This document shows, piece by piece, positions 40,235 through 41,945 of a stretch of DNA of 41,945 nt. The translations under genes and the position numbers were made by a program. This DNA comes from Candidatus Kuenenia hertensis (GTDB taxonomy: Bacteria; Planctomycetota; Brocadiia; Brocadiales; Brocadiaceae), in NCBI GenBank assembly GCA_021646465.1, contig SOET01000037.1:1-41945 (forward strand), read 5' to 3'. The notes under the pieces are model-generated. The model was not told where the DNA came from and did no database searches. It was given only the letters and a program-made list of their open reading frames with translations. Position 1 is the first letter of the stretch. Each line of letters begins with the position of its first letter.

Positions 40235-41860
40235 ATGAAAATAACTATGAATAATTATGTCATTAAAGGCATTGCATGGCAGGTGAACGGGGAGGTCACC
40301 AATACGTTACGGGAGATATGTAATACGATTCATCAGGAAGCAAAATATAAAATAATCCGTAATGGACACTTCAGGAAGGTTCTGAAATACGAGGATGCGG
40401 ATAATGATGAATCGTTCTATATAAAACACTATACGGCGAAAGGTAGTATTGACAGGATGAAATCGTTGTTTGCGCCGTCAAAGGCGAAACGGGAGTGGGA
40501 TCAGGGGTTTTTATTGATGGACAACGGTTTACATACCGCAGAACCTATCGCAATGGGAGAAAAACGGAGTAGCGGCTGTATCAGTGATTGTTACATCATT
40601 TCAAAAACAATTCCCGACGGCGTTTCTCTAAAAGCATTTTTGCTTCAATTACAGAAATCTCCGTCCGGAGTTTTACAAAAGAAGGAAATGTTGCGAAACC
40701 TTATGTTCTATGTCAAAAAGATGCATGACGCCGGTATTACACATGGAGAGCTTCACGCTGAAAATATTGTAGTGAATGTGAATAATCCCTCGATATTTTA
40801 TTTAATCGATCTAGGTCGTACCCGCTTCAGAAAGAACGTGCCGCTAACGGTGAGAGGGCAGGAATTGTCCCGGTTATTGTATTCTGTTGAAGAACTTTGT
40901 TCGGGCGAGGAGTTGCTTGAATTGGTGCGTTGTTATGAAATGCCCCGTCCGGTGGAAATTTTGGAGAAGGTCTTTGCAACGAAACGACGGATATGGCACA
41001 GCAGGACGAGGAAAAGTGTAAAGAGAAATAATGTATTTAAAATAATGAAAAAGGGCGGATACAGGATAAACATGAGGGCAGGGTGGGATGTCGATAGGTT
41101 ACTGTATCTCATAGAAAAACATAGTGAATCGTTACGTGAGAAGCGGGAAAATGTTATTAAAATATCCCCCAAAATAGGTATTACGATTGTGTCCGGTTTC
41201 GATGAAAAAATGAAAAGTGTGTGTATAAAAGAATACCGATACCCTTCTCTGCTGAAAAGAGTTGCTTATTCCCTTATCCATTCTCCCGCGCGAAAGGCGT
41301 GGCTTGCAGCTCACGGCCTTTTAGCGTTAAAATTCAATACCCCCCAACCGATTGCGCTTTGTGAATGCAAGAAGAATGGCATTCTGGAAAAGAGCTATAT
41401 TGTAATGGAGGATGCATCGGAAAATTTGCCGGGCAATGAATATGTAAATCAAAAATTCAGTAAATTATATAATGAATCAGATTGCAGGAAAAAACGGCTG
41501 TTTGTTTCGGGACTGGCAGATTCTTTCAGGCAACTGCACGATGGAGGGGTGTATCACGCTGATACGAAGGCGAATAATATCCTGGTGAGAGAGTTAGAGG
41601 GTACATGGAATTTTTATTATTTAGACCTGGACAGGGTGTATTTTAACCGGACGATTACACGTGATGAACGCATCAGGAATTTGTCGCAATTAAATGCGTC
41701 GATGCCGAATTGTATGACATACACCGACAGGCTGCGATTTTATAAAACGTATGTGAACAGAACGAAGCTGAATGATGAAGATAAGGAAATGATCAGGGAA
41801 ATTGTTAGGGCCAGCATAGCAAGGAAACACGTCTGGCAACCGGGGGCACTGGTTTTCTGA
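40235..41860 (+). CDS. Tandem WaaP/Kdo-kinase-like protein (two kinase-fold domains)
   Basis: The 541-residue protein contains two copies of the small LPS-kinase fold. Domain 1 (about 45-250) has Lys64 (FYIKHY), a catalytic loop HGELHAEN (H170, with Glu172 in place of the usual Asp) and IDLGRTRF as the DFG-like strand. Domain 2 (about 310-520) has Lys332 (VCIKEY), a canonical loop HADTKANN (H441, D443, K445, N448) and LDLDRVYF. Domain 2 should be active. Domain 1 may be a pseudokinase or use Glu. The family phosphorylates LPS-core heptose or Kdo. The frame opens at TTG 40229; ATG 40235 (or 40247) is more likely. A glycosyltransferase gene begins directly after, so this is probably an envelope-glycan locus. 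Confidence 0.85.
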   Translation: MKITMNNYVIKGIAWQVNGEVTNTLREICNTIHQEAKYKIIRNGHFRKVLKYEDADNDESFYIKHYTAKGSIDRMKSLFAPSKAKREWDQGFLLMDNGLHTAEPIAMGEKRSSGCISDCYIISKTIPDGVSLKAFLLQLQKSPSGVLQKKEMLRNLMFYVKKMHDAGITHGELHAENIVVNVNNPSIFYLIDLGRTRFRKNVPLTVRGQELSRLLYSVEELCSGEELLELVRCYEMPRPVEILEKVFATKRRIWHSRTRKSVKRNNVFKIMKKGGYRINMRAGWDVDRLLYLIEKHSESLREKRENVIKISPKIGITIVSGFDEKMKSVCIKEYRYPSLLKRVAYSLIHSPARKAWLAAHGLLALKFNTPQPIALCECKKNGILEKSYIVMEDASENLPGNEYVNQKFSKLYNESDCRKKRLFVSGLADSFRQLHDGGVYHADTKANNILVRELEGTWNFYYLDLDRVYFNRTITRDERIRNLSQLNASMPNCMTYTDRLRFYKTYVNRTKLNDEDKEMIREIVRASIARKHVWQPGALVF

Positions 41861-41862
41861 TT

Positions 41863-41945
41863 ATGAAATCAAAACGGGTTTGTTTTTTAATACAGGAATG
41901 GGAACACCCTGCAAGCAGATACAGGGTGTTGCAGTATCTTCCCTA
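41863..41945 (+). CDS. Probable glycosyltransferase, cut by the window end
   Basis: The 27 visible residues start MKSKRVCFLIQEW and continue with EHPASRYRVLQYLP, the usual opening of GT4-type glycosyltransferases in which a strand precedes a sugar-nucleotide loop and the 'SxRYR' stretch. The start ATG lies 2 bp after the stop of the kinase-like gene, so the two are translationally coupled. Function is inferred from this short stretch only. Confidence 0.6.
   Translation, partial: MKSKRVCFLIQEWEHPASRYRVLQYLP

Overview
The window reads as a chromosomal stretch of a moderately AT-rich, Gram-negative-type bacterium, most likely an anammox planctomycete (Ca. Brocadiales, Kuenenia/Brocadia-like). 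That assignment is inference. It rests on the lone Ni-CO dehydrogenase, an NfeD/flotillin operon, TlpA-type, SYLF and DUF4139 envelope proteins, LPS-kinase-like proteins, and many small palindromic intergenic repeats. No rRNA, tRNA or ribosomal protein gene was seen to fix the taxonomy.

Layout. 1-2.3 kb: a 114-bp tandem repeat, then a LOG-family gene bracketed by two MITE-like elements, then a nested palindromic element. 2.3-7.8 kb: two signalling proteins with closely related GAF-PAS input modules, one ending in GGDEF-EAL and the other in a histidine kinase plus receiver, with a DUF445 membrane protein between them. 7.8-9.6 kb: a sodium:solute symporter on the minus strand with a third MITE copy just upstream. 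10-15.1 kb: a TetR regulator with a promoter/operator visible in the DNA, followed by an RND adaptor and pump. 15.2-21.9 kb: alpha/beta hydrolase, YqgE, RpiB, TlpA-like thioredoxin, Fe-S flavoprotein, DUF2064 transferase, an unusual zinc-type dehydrogenase and a SYLF protein.

21.9-31.9 kb: cooS on the minus strand, with a CRP-like palindrome upstream, then DUF4139, UspA, a phosphoribosyltransferase, DUF504, a large exported beta-propeller/M28/PDZ peptidase and two unrecognised small genes. 32-35.1 kb: a single-polypeptide type ISP-like restriction-modification enzyme (minus). 35.5-39.6 kb: NfeD, a short NfeD, FloA and an unknown membrane-anchored protein. 39.7-40.1 kb: a decayed MT-A70 methyltransferase. 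40.2 kb to the end: a two-domain WaaP/Kdo-kinase-like protein and the start of a probable glycosyltransferase.

The most striking non-coding result is a family of small non-autonomous elements. Three copies (352-604, 1408-1539, 9650-9813) have related ends (GTATCTATTCAG-like), and each is bounded directly by its own 8-bp direct repeat. Their interiors differ and carry palindromic cargo. A further element (1916-2016) is inserted, with a target duplication, inside another palindromic repeat.
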